The notes beneath the pieces were generated by a model. That model worked only from the letters and a program-made list of their open reading frames with translations. It was not told where the DNA came from and did not search any database. This document shows positions 13,883 to 21,260 of a stretch of DNA of 25,426 bases, in pieces. The stretch lies in the NCBI GenBank assembly GCA_016840905.1, contig JAEORM010000168.1, positions 1 to 25,426 on the forward strand, written 5' to 3'. The stretch is from Candidatus Gerdarchaeota archaeon (lineage in GTDB: Archaea; Asgardarchaeota; Heimdallarchaeia; JABLTI01). Numbering within the stretch: position 1 is the stretch's first letter; every line of letters begins with the position of its first letter. The position numbers were made by a program, and so were the translations under genes.

Positions 13883-15163
13883 TTAGTCATTATCAGTTAA
13901 ACCTAATTCCTCTGCGAAAATCAATCGTAATTCAGGTTTTATTTCAAATGAAACGATACGACCATCACGATTTTTGTTCAGAAAATTCAAGGCAGCCATT
14001 TGATTTAGATAACGAGATAGATTTCCTTGATCCATTCCTAATTCATCTGCTAAAGCTGTTCCTACTACGGGTCCACCATCCTTTTCACCAATGATCACTT
14101 CAAGGATTCCCCTCATTTTTGGTGTAAGAATTTGTTTAATACGTTCACTTTGAGCATCCTTTAATTTCTCTCGAGCAGATTCTACTCCACCTTCAATGGT
14201 ATTCAAATCGACTTTCTGTTTATTATTTTGAGCTGCAACATCTAGAATAGAACGTAAAACTAACAAAAGCATTCTAGGATTACCAGTAGCATATTCCTTA
14301 TTGACTTTCGAAATAATCTCCTCATCAAAAGGATCCAAACTATCAGGTTTTGAAGGGCGGAAAGCTGTTAATCTTTTCCGAACAATATCTATAGCAATAT
14401 TATCACTTACAGGTTTGAATTCAATCTCAACATGAACACGTGTAGCAACAGCAGGATGAATCTCTTTCAAGGAAGCCCAAGCATTTGGTGTAGAACAAAT
14501 GATCGTTATGTGACTAGGGATGCCAACAGCATAACTCAAGTATTCTCGTAAAATCTCAAAGGTTTTTCTAATTTCACGTTGTATACTTGCTTCTATTATT
14601 TCTTCAAATTCATCAATAACTAATCCTGAAATGATTTTCTCATCACTAATTTTCTTAAATAAATTGGCGAGGTCTTGACCGGCTTCAAATGGTTTGAATT
14701 TTGCTTCTGGAATATTATTTATGTCTCGATACTTTGCCCACATCTTATCCGCAAGTTCTTTCAAATCTTCAGATGCTCGATCATCATTCTTAATTGGAAT
14801 ACATACACTTTCAAACAAAGCATAGGTAACAATACCTGGAGAACCACCTGGTAACTTGGTATAGAAAACGAAAGCATTCTTTTTTAACCAAGTCTCTTTT
14901 ATTGCACTTGCACGAATGGATTTTCCTGAACCATACTCACCAATTAAGGCTACTGTTGCAGACCCACCATTGAGTATTGTGGATAAATTAGAAGCTATTT
15001 TTTTATCTGCAGCAGTAATTACATGCATTTTGGCTATTTCTTCTTGAGTCATGGATTCAGCTGAAATTTTATCAAAAGGATTTCTTTGAAGACCATATTT
15101 CTTTAGGTATTCTTCTTCACTCAACATTTCATCGTATATAGACACAAATTCCACCAGCTTCAT
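13883..15163 (-). CDS. Orc1/Cdc6-like AAA+ ATPase with C-terminal winged helix
   Basis: A 426-residue ATPase. After a short lead comes YGLQRNPFD (23-31), then Walker A GEYGSGKS (75-82), Walker B LVIDEFE (181-187), sensor 1 around STPN (224-227), an Arg at 242 in ATRVH that could be the arginine finger, and a sensor-2-like GNPRML (295-300). The last 80 residues are a winged helix with a recognition-helix-like DELGMDQGNLSRYLNQM, as in DNA-binding proteins. The architecture matches Orc1/Cdc6-type and related archaeal ATPases. However, the N-terminus (GLQRNPF) is more like TnsC/ExeA-type ATPases, so replication initiation is not assured. ATG 15163 is the first start; ATG at 15127 (MLSEEEYL) is a close alternative. 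An inverted repeat flanks the TATA region upstream. Confidence 0.75.
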   Translation of the reverse strand: MKLVEFVSIYDEMLSEEEYLKKYGLQRNPFDKISAESMTQEEIAKMHVITAADKKIASNLSTILNGGSATVALIGEYGSGKSIRASAIKETWLKKNAFVFYTKLPGGSPGIVTYALFESVCIPIKNDDRASEDLKELADKMWAKYRDINNIPEAKFKPFEAGQDLANLFKKISDEKIISGLVIDEFEEIIEASIQREIRKTFEILREYLSYAVGIPSHITIICSTPNAWASLKEIHPAVATRVHVEIEFKPVSDNIAIDIVRKRLTAFRPSKPDSLDPFDEEIISKVNKEYATGNPRMLLLVLRSILDVAAQNNKQKVDLNTIEGGVESAREKLKDAQSERIKQILTPKMRGILEVIIGEKDGGPVVGTALADELGMDQGNLSRYLNQMAALNFLNKNRDGRIVSFEIKPELRLIFAEELGLTDND

Positions 15164-15190
15164 TATGCTCTTTTGGACTATGAATTAAGG

Positions 15191-15226
15191 ATTATTCTTA
15201 ACTGAAATTAAAGTATATAGAATAAT
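15191..15226. promoter_or_regulatory. Inverted repeat around the AAA+ gene promoter
   Basis: ATTATTCT (15191-15198) and AGAATAAT (15219-15226) are perfect 8-bp half-sites 20 bases apart. Between them the minus strand reads TATATACTTTAAT, a TATA-like element 51-55 bases before the start codon. The arrangement would suit an operator, for example autoregulation by the winged-helix product. Confidence 0.35.
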
Positions 15227-15279
15227 GTTCTTTCAAGTAAAAGAATGTTATTGTTTGTAAAATATGATTAAAAATTATA

Positions 15280-15323
15280 CAAAAAAAAGAAAAATAAAGA
15301 TTGGTCTATAAAGGAACCAATCT
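15280..15323 (-). terminator. Terminator overlapping the end of the lipocalin-like gene
   Basis: On the minus strand AGATTGGT (15323-15316) pairs with ACCAATCT (15305-15298) across a 10-nt loop that contains the stop codon (15308-15306). TTTATTTTTCTTTTTTTT follows. Confidence 0.65.
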
Positions 15324-16358
15324 AATCAATTCATTTATTCCCTTACCATTTGTTAATTCCAAGGTTTCACCATCATTAAAGATGAATTTACCTTTTAGCT
15401 TAACAGGTAAGACATAGAAAAGAGAATTCCAACCAGGGATATTATCAACAACAAATGCTTCCATTCTAGCAGGTGGTTGAATTAATTGGGGATATCTATA
15501 TGGTTTAATGGAATACTTTAGTTTTCCTTCTTTGGTTCTGATTTCAACTGATTGATCCCAAGGGATAAATCGTTTTGCTTCCTCAAAATAAACCCAACTA
15601 TCAGGAACGACTTCAAGAGAATCAGCGAATAAATATTGATCAGTATCAGTTAAATAGACCTTGCCTGTTTCAAAATGCATTGGGCTGCCTGTATTAGTTT
15701 GTGATTCACAATGACAGAGGTAAGTATAAGCTTGATCAAAATTGGCATAAACCCAATTCATTATTCGTATTTGGAAGAAATTTAATCGACCAAACCACAC
15801 ACGTTCAAATAGTCCTCGTCCATCTTTTACGGGTATGGTTTTTCCATGTGCTGTTATTGTACCTTCGACTGTTGATATTGATTCTATACCTGCAACCCTA
15901 GTATCTTCTGTTACTTCACATAAAGCGCCTTTTTCTTTACCCCAATAAAAGATAGGTCCACGTGGTTTTAAAGTTAAATCAAGGCTCAAATCTTTATTTT
16001 TTGAAACAATACGTCTTTGATCTTCTGAGCAATGAGCAGTCATATCGCCCATTTCGACTATTAATTCATTTGGTTTTTCTTTGAAGGAAATGTCATCTTC
16101 AGTTGCGAGTATGTTAATGTCATTTTTCGGTTTTTTCAAAACCATAACATCGTCTTCATCATCTAATTTCACTGGATCACTAGAAAGGCTAAAGTAATTT
16201 ATTTGTCCTAGTAGAGTTCCTTCAGTAATAGATAATTTCAGACAATATTCAACATTGTTGTGTATAAAATCTGATGTAAAATACCAGTTATTATACCTGC
16301 TTGTTTCGCCCAAAAATTTAGGTTTTAATTCTTCAATTGTAATTTTTTTGGTCATCAT
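15306..16358 (-). CDS. CrtC/AttH-like lipocalin-fold protein (tentative)
   Basis: A 350-residue soluble, beta-rich protein. The middle part (TVEGTITAHGKTIPVKDGRG, then LFERVWFGRLNFFQIRIMNW and VYANFD) resembles the hinge region of the CrtC/AttH double-lipocalin family. There, a short sequence with Gly, His/Glu and Trp precedes a hydrophobic strand. CrtC members hydrate carotenoids and others have unknown lipid-like substrates. The typical DH-W motif is not exact here (FERVW), so function cannot be transferred. The start is set at ATG 16358 (or 16355), eight or so bases after GGGGAC; the frame is open back to a TTG at 16376, but that would include the Shine-Dalgarno. It is divergent from the SCP2 gene across about 200 bases, and both may handle hydrophobic ligands. 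Confidence 0.5.
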   Translation of the reverse strand: MMTKKITIEELKPKFLGETSRYNNWYFTSDFIHNNVEYCLKLSITEGTLLGQINYFSLSSDPVKLDDEDDVMVLKKPKNDINILATEDDISFKEKPNELIVEMGDMTAHCSEDQRRIVSKNKDLSLDLTLKPRGPIFYWGKEKGALCEVTEDTRVAGIESISTVEGTITAHGKTIPVKDGRGLFERVWFGRLNFFQIRIMNWVYANFDQAYTYLCHCESQTNTGSPMHFETGKVYLTDTDQYLFADSLEVVPDSWVYFEEAKRFIPWDQSVEIRTKEGKLKYSIKPYRYPQLIQPPARMEAFVVDNIPGWNSLFYVLPVKLKGKFIFNDGETLELTNGKGINELIRLVPL

Positions 16359-16559
16359 ATATTGGAGTCCCCACAAATAAATTCAATTATTAATAATGAT
16401 GGAATTTTATAAAGGTTATTTGTGCTCAAACAAACAATAAACAAGTAAAAAAAATGAGTTTCTAAGTATAAGCTAGCTATTCAATCAATACGTTTAACTT
16501 AAATAGTTAATTGCATTATCCTTGTCTGTATATTCGCTAATAAAGGAAGAAATAACAGG

Positions 16560-16895
16560 ATGACAACCCGTAAAGAAGTTATTGATGCTTTAGAAGCTGC
16601 AAGAGAAAAATTACTCACTGAAGAAGCAAAGAAAGAATTTCAAGGTTGGACACGAATAATCCAATATCATTTTAAAGACACTGATGAATTTTGGCATTTC
16701 GAGGTCATTGATGGAACGCCTAGAGAACTTGTTAATGCTGAATCTGAAGACGCGGAAGTAAAATTCACTATGACAGAAGACACTTTACTTGGATTGATTA
16801 GTGGCAAAATAAATGGAATGGTTGCGTTCACCACTGGTAAAGTAAAGGTAAAAGCTTCATTAAAAGATATTTCTAAATTACAAAAATTAATTTAA
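16560..16895 (+). CDS. SCP2 sterol-binding-domain protein
   Basis: A 111-residue single-domain protein of the SCP2 fold, which encloses lipids or other hydrophobic ligands in a beta-sheet/helix tunnel. Visible are the central strands WTRIIQYHFKDTDEFWHFEVIDG, the acidic strand AEVKFTMTEDTLLGLISGKING, and the closing MVAFTTGKVKVKASLKDISKLQKLI, all typical in order and length. The ATG at 16560 has AAGGAAGA about nine bases upstream. The ligand is unknown; archaea lack sterols, so an isoprenoid or acyl compound is possible. The stop codon lies in the loop/stem border of an 8-bp hairpin. Confidence 0.85.
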   Translation: MTTRKEVIDALEAAREKLLTEEAKKEFQGWTRIIQYHFKDTDEFWHFEVIDGTPRELVNAESEDAEVKFTMTEDTLLGLISGKINGMVAFTTGKVKVKASLKDISKLQKLI

Positions 16896-16926
16896 TTTTT
16901 GTTAGTCTTTTTTCTTCTATTTTTTT
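16881..16926 (+). terminator. Terminator at the end of the SCP2 gene
   Basis: CAAAAATT (16881-16888) pairs with AATTTTTG (16894-16901) over a 5-nt loop; the stop codon is at 16893-16895. Two T-runs (16908-16913, 16920-16926) follow. Confidence 0.55.
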
Positions 16927-16947
16927 ATTGCCAATTGATTGATAAAT

Positions 16948-16978
16948 AAAAAAAGGAAGAGTGAAATTTGTTACTCTT
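16948..16978 (-). terminator. Terminator of the four-helix membrane protein gene
   Basis: On the minus strand AAGAGT-10 nt-ACTCTT forms a 6-bp stem whose left arm overlaps the stop codon (16973-16971) and is followed by CCTTTTTTTATTT. It faces the SCP2 terminator, so the two convergent genes each have one. Confidence 0.55.
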
Positions 16979-17420
16979 TTTTTGTTTTAGGTCTGTATGG
17001 TGCATAAGCCATTGCAATTTGATTATTTTCTAATTTCTTGAAATTAATAAAGAATTCAATGAAAAGTGCAACAAATACCAAATCTACTACACCTACGAGC
17101 AGCAGATAGAGGCCACAATCACCTAGAATAAAGAATATTAGCAATACAATAAAATAAGATAATTTTGAAATCATACCAGTTGATATAACTAGATGATTCT
17201 TCGTAATGTCCAATCCTACTAAGAAATACATGAAACCAAAAACAAAAACCATTAATAGAAAACTATACATCCACAAATAAATGGATCGATCATCAGAAAG
17301 TCCAAAAAATCCCAGAAAACCATTCACAGTAGGGGCCAATACACTAAATATAACAGCAGCTGAAAGATTCCATACTCCAGCTAATATGAACATAATTTTG
17401 TAATATACTGCTTTGTTCAT
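16971..17420 (-). CDS. Hypothetical four-helix integral membrane protein
   Basis: A 149-residue protein with four hydrophobic helices: about 8-30, 46-70, 78-98 and 101-125. The first has an AGVWNLSAAV stretch and is followed by a short loop with NGFLGFFGL; the tail is basic (YRPKTKKE). Start and end would both be cytoplasmic by charge. I do not recognise a family with known function. The ATG at 17420 has GAGGGT about six bases upstream. It is downstream of the DAO-family gene with 76 bases between, so they could be co-transcribed. Confidence 0.7.
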   Translation of the reverse strand: MNKAVYYKIMFILAGVWNLSAAVIFSVLAPTVNGFLGFFGLSDDRSIYLWMYSFLLMVFVFGFMYFLVGLDITKNHLVISTGMISKLSYFIVLLIFFILGDCGLYLLLVGVVDLVFVALFIEFFINFKKLENNQIAMAYAPYRPKTKKE

Positions 17421-17496
17421 AGAGTAACCCTCAATAGAATTATATTATTCTTTTTTTTATTAAAAGACTTTCTAAATAAAGACGCTAATTTATCAA

Positions 17497-18720
17497 TTAG
17501 ATAATTAATTCCTCTGTACTAACTTTTCTCTTTTTCAATGATAAATCAGAAACATTAAACTTTGTTTGATCAAACAATTCTATATTAGGAAGATTTAATT
17601 GTTTGGCTGCAGCAATTCTACCAATTGCATCTGCTTTCATAATTCCTGAACCAGAAGTTCCACTTACCCATTGTATATTAGAAACTTTTTCGATTACAGG
17701 ATTTTTATCAGGCCAAAAATAAGCATAGAATCCAGCCCATTTAGAGAAAAGCTGATAATCCTTTAATTGAGGAAAATAATGTTGTAGGACAGGTTCTATT
17801 ACATTCTCAAAATAACTGCTTTCAGCATCAGGGGGATATTTATCCATAAGAAAAGGATTTCCTAGTTCATTTGCACAACCAACCACTATTAATTTGTTCA
17901 ATAAAATAGGTTTGACATAGATCCCTGCTGTAGGTAAAATTAGAATTGGGATTTTCTCTGAAGGATCATTTACCATTTGTTTTGCATCACTTAATTTCAA
18001 GGTGAACATTTGCCTTTTTTTAGGATAAATTTGAGAAGCAATACCAATTGGTGCTAAGAGATCATTACTCCAAGCCCCCACTGCAAAGATAAAATTATCA
18101 GCAAAGAATTCCACTCCATCTTGATTTATTATAGAAAGGATTTTTACATCAAGCCAAGGGGGATAATTTTTATCTGCCCCTGAAAGATTAACCTTCTTTA
18201 TTTCACAATTAAGGACTAATTTACCACCCATCTGCTGAAATTTATCTGAATAATATCTACAAAGTTTAACAGCAGAAAGAGAACCACATCGGTGGCCATA
18301 AAGAATCTTATAAATATCTTTGAAATTATTGGACTTCTCGGGATTTATCTTAAGGTTGGTAGGCAATTCCTCTACAGAAAGAATCTCAAATTGATCCTTT
18401 TGGGGATTTAGCTTCTCTAAACCAATTTTAGATTTTTTCCAATCTTCCTTGGAAAACATCCAAAAATAGCCTAAATCTTTCAAATTGATTTCATCAGCAA
18501 TACTTTCATAAAATGATATTGAACTTGTTGCAAGAATTTGGCTTGTTTGGGATGAGAACAGATTCCTATATAATGCAGCACTTTTAGAGGTATTCCCATA
18601 TGCCACCTTCTCATTTTGATCTATTAAACAAATATCTAATTTTGGATTTTTCACTTTAAGATGGTAAGCAGTACTCGCACCAATTACCCCCGCACCAACA
18701 ATAATAATATCATATTTCAT
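17497..18720 (-). CDS. DAO-family FAD-dependent oxidoreductase
   Basis: A 407-residue flavoenzyme of the D-amino-acid/sarcosine/glycine oxidase superfamily. It has the N-terminal FAD motif IIVGAGVIGASTAYHL (6-21), the following acidic strand end (CLIDQN), a GNTSKSAALYR segment that holds the FAD pyrophosphate side, FAVGAWSNDL, and the C-terminal WAGFYAYFWPDKNPVI and SGTSGSGIMKADAIGRIAA stretches seen in sarcosine-oxidase and FOXRED1-like proteins. The substrate is probably a secondary or tertiary amino acid or a hydroxy acid, but cannot be settled. The organism looks anaerobic, so the electron acceptor may not be oxygen. The ATG at 18720 is preceded by a TATA-like TTAATTAATAAAAG on the minus strand and by no strong Shine-Dalgarno. 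Confidence 0.8.
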   Translation of the reverse strand: MKYDIIIVGAGVIGASTAYHLKVKNPKLDICLIDQNEKVAYGNTSKSAALYRNLFSSQTSQILATSSISFYESIADEINLKDLGYFWMFSKEDWKKSKIGLEKLNPQKDQFEILSVEELPTNLKINPEKSNNFKDIYKILYGHRCGSLSAVKLCRYYSDKFQQMGGKLVLNCEIKKVNLSGADKNYPPWLDVKILSIINQDGVEFFADNFIFAVGAWSNDLLAPIGIASQIYPKKRQMFTLKLSDAKQMVNDPSEKIPILILPTAGIYVKPILLNKLIVVGCANELGNPFLMDKYPPDAESSYFENVIEPVLQHYFPQLKDYQLFSKWAGFYAYFWPDKNPVIEKVSNIQWVSGTSGSGIMKADAIGRIAAAKQLNLPNIELFDQTKFNVSDLSLKKRKVSTEELII

Positions 18721-18852
18721 ATTCTTACAACCAAAGATCTTTCTTTTATTAATTAACAGATGGTAGTTGTAACAGTAATTTAGTATTTAGATTTTATTTC
18801 AAAAGAAAAAGGATTTTTAACGGAAATCAATTTCTTGACAAAAAAATTAGTG

Positions 18853-18882
18853 AAAAAAAAGAAGAGATAGAGTGAATCTATC
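18853..18882 (-). terminator. Terminator of the hydrogenase-Hdr-fumarate reductase operon
   Basis: On the minus strand GATAGA-TTCAC-TCTATC forms a 6-bp stem seven bases after the flavoprotein stop, followed by TCTTCTTTTTTTT. A further T-run lies beyond. Confidence 0.6.
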
Positions 18883-18888
18883 TTTATC

Positions 18889-20541
18889 TTATTGTAAGAA
18901 ATCAGAATCTAATAATCTATCTTTATGTACATCTCGAGAATAATCTGGGAAGAGTATAGGTGAAGGAGGATTCTTAACCTTGTTTTCATCACATAAAGCA
19001 TTATATTGAGAAATATGTGATAAAGTTAATTTTCCAAGACTAACCTTTGATACTTTCTTAGCAGCAGAAATACCTGCAGCACGACCAAAAACACTGATTT
19101 CTAACAAACTATTACCCATTAATCTATTACTGCCATGTGTTCCACCACAAACTTCACCAGCTGCGTAAAGATTTGTAAGTGGTGTTTCAGCATTTTCATT
19201 GATAGTTAATCCACCATTTTGATAGTGAAGAGTTGGATAGATCAATATTGGATCTTGAATCATATCTACTCCGAATCTTCCGAATTGACGAACCATTGCA
19301 GCAAAATTCTTTTCTATTGTACCTTCGCCATGCAATACATCAATGAGTGGTGAATCTAACCATAACCCTCGTTGACCTGAAGGAGTAATAAGGCCATTAT
19401 TTTTGCCTACACATTCACGGATAATCAAACTTGATTCAACGTCACGGGTTTCTAATGGGAAGCAGAACTGCTCACCGTTTTTATTGAGAACTTGTGCACC
19501 TTTTCCACGAACTTTCTCAGTTACTAGTAAACCTACGATTTGTTCTGGGAAAGCTGCTCCAGTAGGATGATATTGAACTGATTTCATTAATCTCAAAGGA
19601 ACACCAGCACGATAACCCATCACACAACCATCAAAAGTTGCACCATAGTGATTAGTTGTTGGAAATCCTTGAATATGTAATCGACCAAAACCACCAGTAG
19701 TAATAATTGTCGCTTTTGCTCGAACAGTGATGTATTCCTTACTATCAAGATTAAGTAATACTGCTCCAGCAACTTGTCCTTTATCATCTTTAATGAGCTC
19801 AATAGCAGGTGAAAATTCTAGGACATGAATATTGTTATTGAAAACTTCATCACGTAAAGTTTTCATAATCTCTGCACCTGTAAAGTCTTTAGCAAAGTGC
19901 ATTCTCATTCTAGAAGTACCACCACCATGTATAGCATCCATGGTACCATCTTCGAATTTATCGAACATCATACCCAATTCTTCATACCATTTGAGCATAA
20001 AAGGAGCGTCACGAACAAGTCTTCTTACAAGGGCTGGTTCATTTTCATAATGCCCACCACCATAAGCATCTAAGTAATGAATAGCTGGACTATCAACCTC
20101 TCTAACTGCTGCTTGAATACCACCTTGAGCCATAGTAGTATTTGAATCACCCATTCGTAATTTAGTTACTATGAGGATATCTTCAGGTTTAACACCATTT
20201 TTAACAGCCCAAAGAGCAGCATTAGCTCCAGCACCACCACCACCGATAATTAAGATTTCTTTATCAAAATCAATCTTTTTCAAATCAACAGCTTCTGGAT
20301 TGAGCACTGACTTTGTTTCTATAAGCTTTGCAACCTCTAAAGGAACCATTTCACCTTTTGAAGAACCAAAACGGAGAGATGTTTTTTGTTCTTTAATGAA
20401 ATCAGGATGGTATTTATTTAAGACATCACCTTTTTCATCAGGTGTACATTGGTTCATAGTTTCTTTTGCACGTTTATCACGAGTTTTCTCTACTTTAGTA
20501 ATAGATTCTCGCATATAGTCTGGATAAGGATCTTTTGCCAT
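18889..20541 (-). CDS. Fumarate reductase/succinate dehydrogenase-type flavoprotein (TfrA-like)
   Basis: A 550-residue FAD subunit that would interconvert fumarate and succinate. A 95-residue extension precedes the Rossmann motif IIGGGGAGANAA (98-109). At the position where membrane-bound SdhA/FrdA have the FAD-linking His (SHT), it has SNT (Asn134), so FAD is probably bound non-covalently, as in soluble relatives. Active-site residues of the family are present: His325 (QYHPTG), Arg345 (VRGKG, the proton donor), His439 (TLHYQNGG) and Arg473 (SNRLMGNS). No signal peptide or Tat motif is seen, so the enzyme is cytosolic. It is the last gene of the operon, 13 bases after the iron-sulfur subunit, and its GAGGTG site lies around that gap. 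A different dicarboxylate or an enoate substrate is possible. L-aspartate oxidase is less likely given the partner genes. Confidence 0.85.
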   Translation of the reverse strand: MAKDPYPDYMRESITKVEKTRDKRAKETMNQCTPDEKGDVLNKYHPDFIKEQKTSLRFGSSKGEMVPLEVAKLIETKSVLNPEAVDLKKIDFDKEILIIGGGGAGANAALWAVKNGVKPEDILIVTKLRMGDSNTTMAQGGIQAAVREVDSPAIHYLDAYGGGHYENEPALVRRLVRDAPFMLKWYEELGMMFDKFEDGTMDAIHGGGTSRMRMHFAKDFTGAEIMKTLRDEVFNNNIHVLEFSPAIELIKDDKGQVAGAVLLNLDSKEYITVRAKATIITTGGFGRLHIQGFPTTNHYGATFDGCVMGYRAGVPLRLMKSVQYHPTGAAFPEQIVGLLVTEKVRGKGAQVLNKNGEQFCFPLETRDVESSLIIRECVGKNNGLITPSGQRGLWLDSPLIDVLHGEGTIEKNFAAMVRQFGRFGVDMIQDPILIYPTLHYQNGGLTINENAETPLTNLYAAGEVCGGTHGSNRLMGNSLLEISVFGRAAGISAAKKVSKVSLGKLTLSHISQYNALCDENKVKNPPSPILFPDYSRDVHKDRLLDSDFLQ

Positions 20542-20554
20542 TTTTCTTACACCT

Positions 20555-21259
20555 CTATTCTCCTACCTCTCTAACTCGGGAGTTGTAAAGCTTTGTTAGT
20601 TTAGCTTTATCTGCTTTGACTAAATCATCAAGTTCAGCATCATATGCCCCCTTCTCGATTTCTTTCACTCGTTTTTCGAGTTGTTTATAGGGAGGAGCAA
20701 TATATCGTCCATAAAGTCTTCTTGCTAAAATTCCTACATTAAATTGAGAGATTTCAGCTGGACATCGAGTAGTACAGAGACCACACATTATACAATCAAA
20801 GCTTAACTGTGCAGCTTTAGCAATATCTCCTCGAAGAGCTGCTTGAACATAATCCATAACTTCAATATCCATAGGACACGCTTTTGTGCATGTGTTGCAA
20901 GAGATACATCTAGCAACTTCAGGATAAAATTCTAGTATGGTGTTAGGTTCAGCTCTTAAAGATTCAATATTATATTGTTTCTTATTCGCTGGATTAAGAG
21001 GTATTTGAGCTATCAACATACCATCTTCCACTTGTGTTGCACATGCAAGACCAGTAAAGAGTTTATGATTACCCTTTACTCTGTAGATTGTGCTGCAAGC
21101 TCCACAAAAACCTCCACGACAACCAACTCCTCGTTCAAGTCTCCAACCGAGATACTCAAGAGCTTTCATTATCGTAAGATTTGAGGGAACCATATATTCG
21201 GTATTTGCTACAATAATTTTTACCATTTTTGTTTCTATTTCTTCTGCCGTTTTTTCCAC
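20555..21259 (-). CDS. Iron-sulfur subunit, [2Fe-2S] plus two [4Fe-4S] (TfrB/SdhB-like)
   Basis: A 234-residue electron-transfer subunit. A ferredoxin-type domain holds a [2Fe-2S] cluster by Cys47, 52, 55 and 73 (CRGGFCGAC ... LAC). Two C-x2-C-x2-C-x3-CP motifs follow: Cys118/121/124/128 and Cys156/159/162/166. SdhB of respiratory enzymes has a [3Fe-4S] site next to the quinone; here both sites look like complete [4Fe-4S] ligand sets. That suits a soluble partner, as in methanogen thiol:fumarate reductase TfrB. TfrB also carries a CCG domain, which is absent here but encoded by the gene just upstream. The reading frame can start at GTG 21259, two bases from the upstream stop, or at ATG 21226 (MVKIIVANTEY); the second starts where the domain starts, but ribosome signals do not decide. 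Confidence 0.88.
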   Translation of the reverse strand: MEKTAEEIETKMVKIIVANTEYMVPSNLTIMKALEYLGWRLERGVGCRGGFCGACSTIYRVKGNHKLFTGLACATQVEDGMLIAQIPLNPANKKQYNIESLRAEPNTILEFYPEVARCISCNTCTKACPMDIEVMDYVQAALRGDIAKAAQLSFDCIMCGLCTTRCPAEISQFNVGILARRLYGRYIAPPYKQLEKRVKEIEKGAYDAELDDLVKADKAKLTKLYNSRVREVGE

Positions 21260-21260
21260 C

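Noticed and set aside
18721..18888. Riboswitch or small RNA between the DAO-family gene and the operon end
   Set aside because: Apart from the operon terminator at 18853-18882 only AT-rich promoter-like sequence is seen; no stable multi-stem fold was found by eye.
19620..20518. Open frames of 60-115 codons in the flavoprotein gene, on the other strand or in other frames
   Set aside because: Shadows of a well-conserved coding region, without ribosome sites or recognisable domains; the same holds for those within thrS, SDR and hydrogenase genes.
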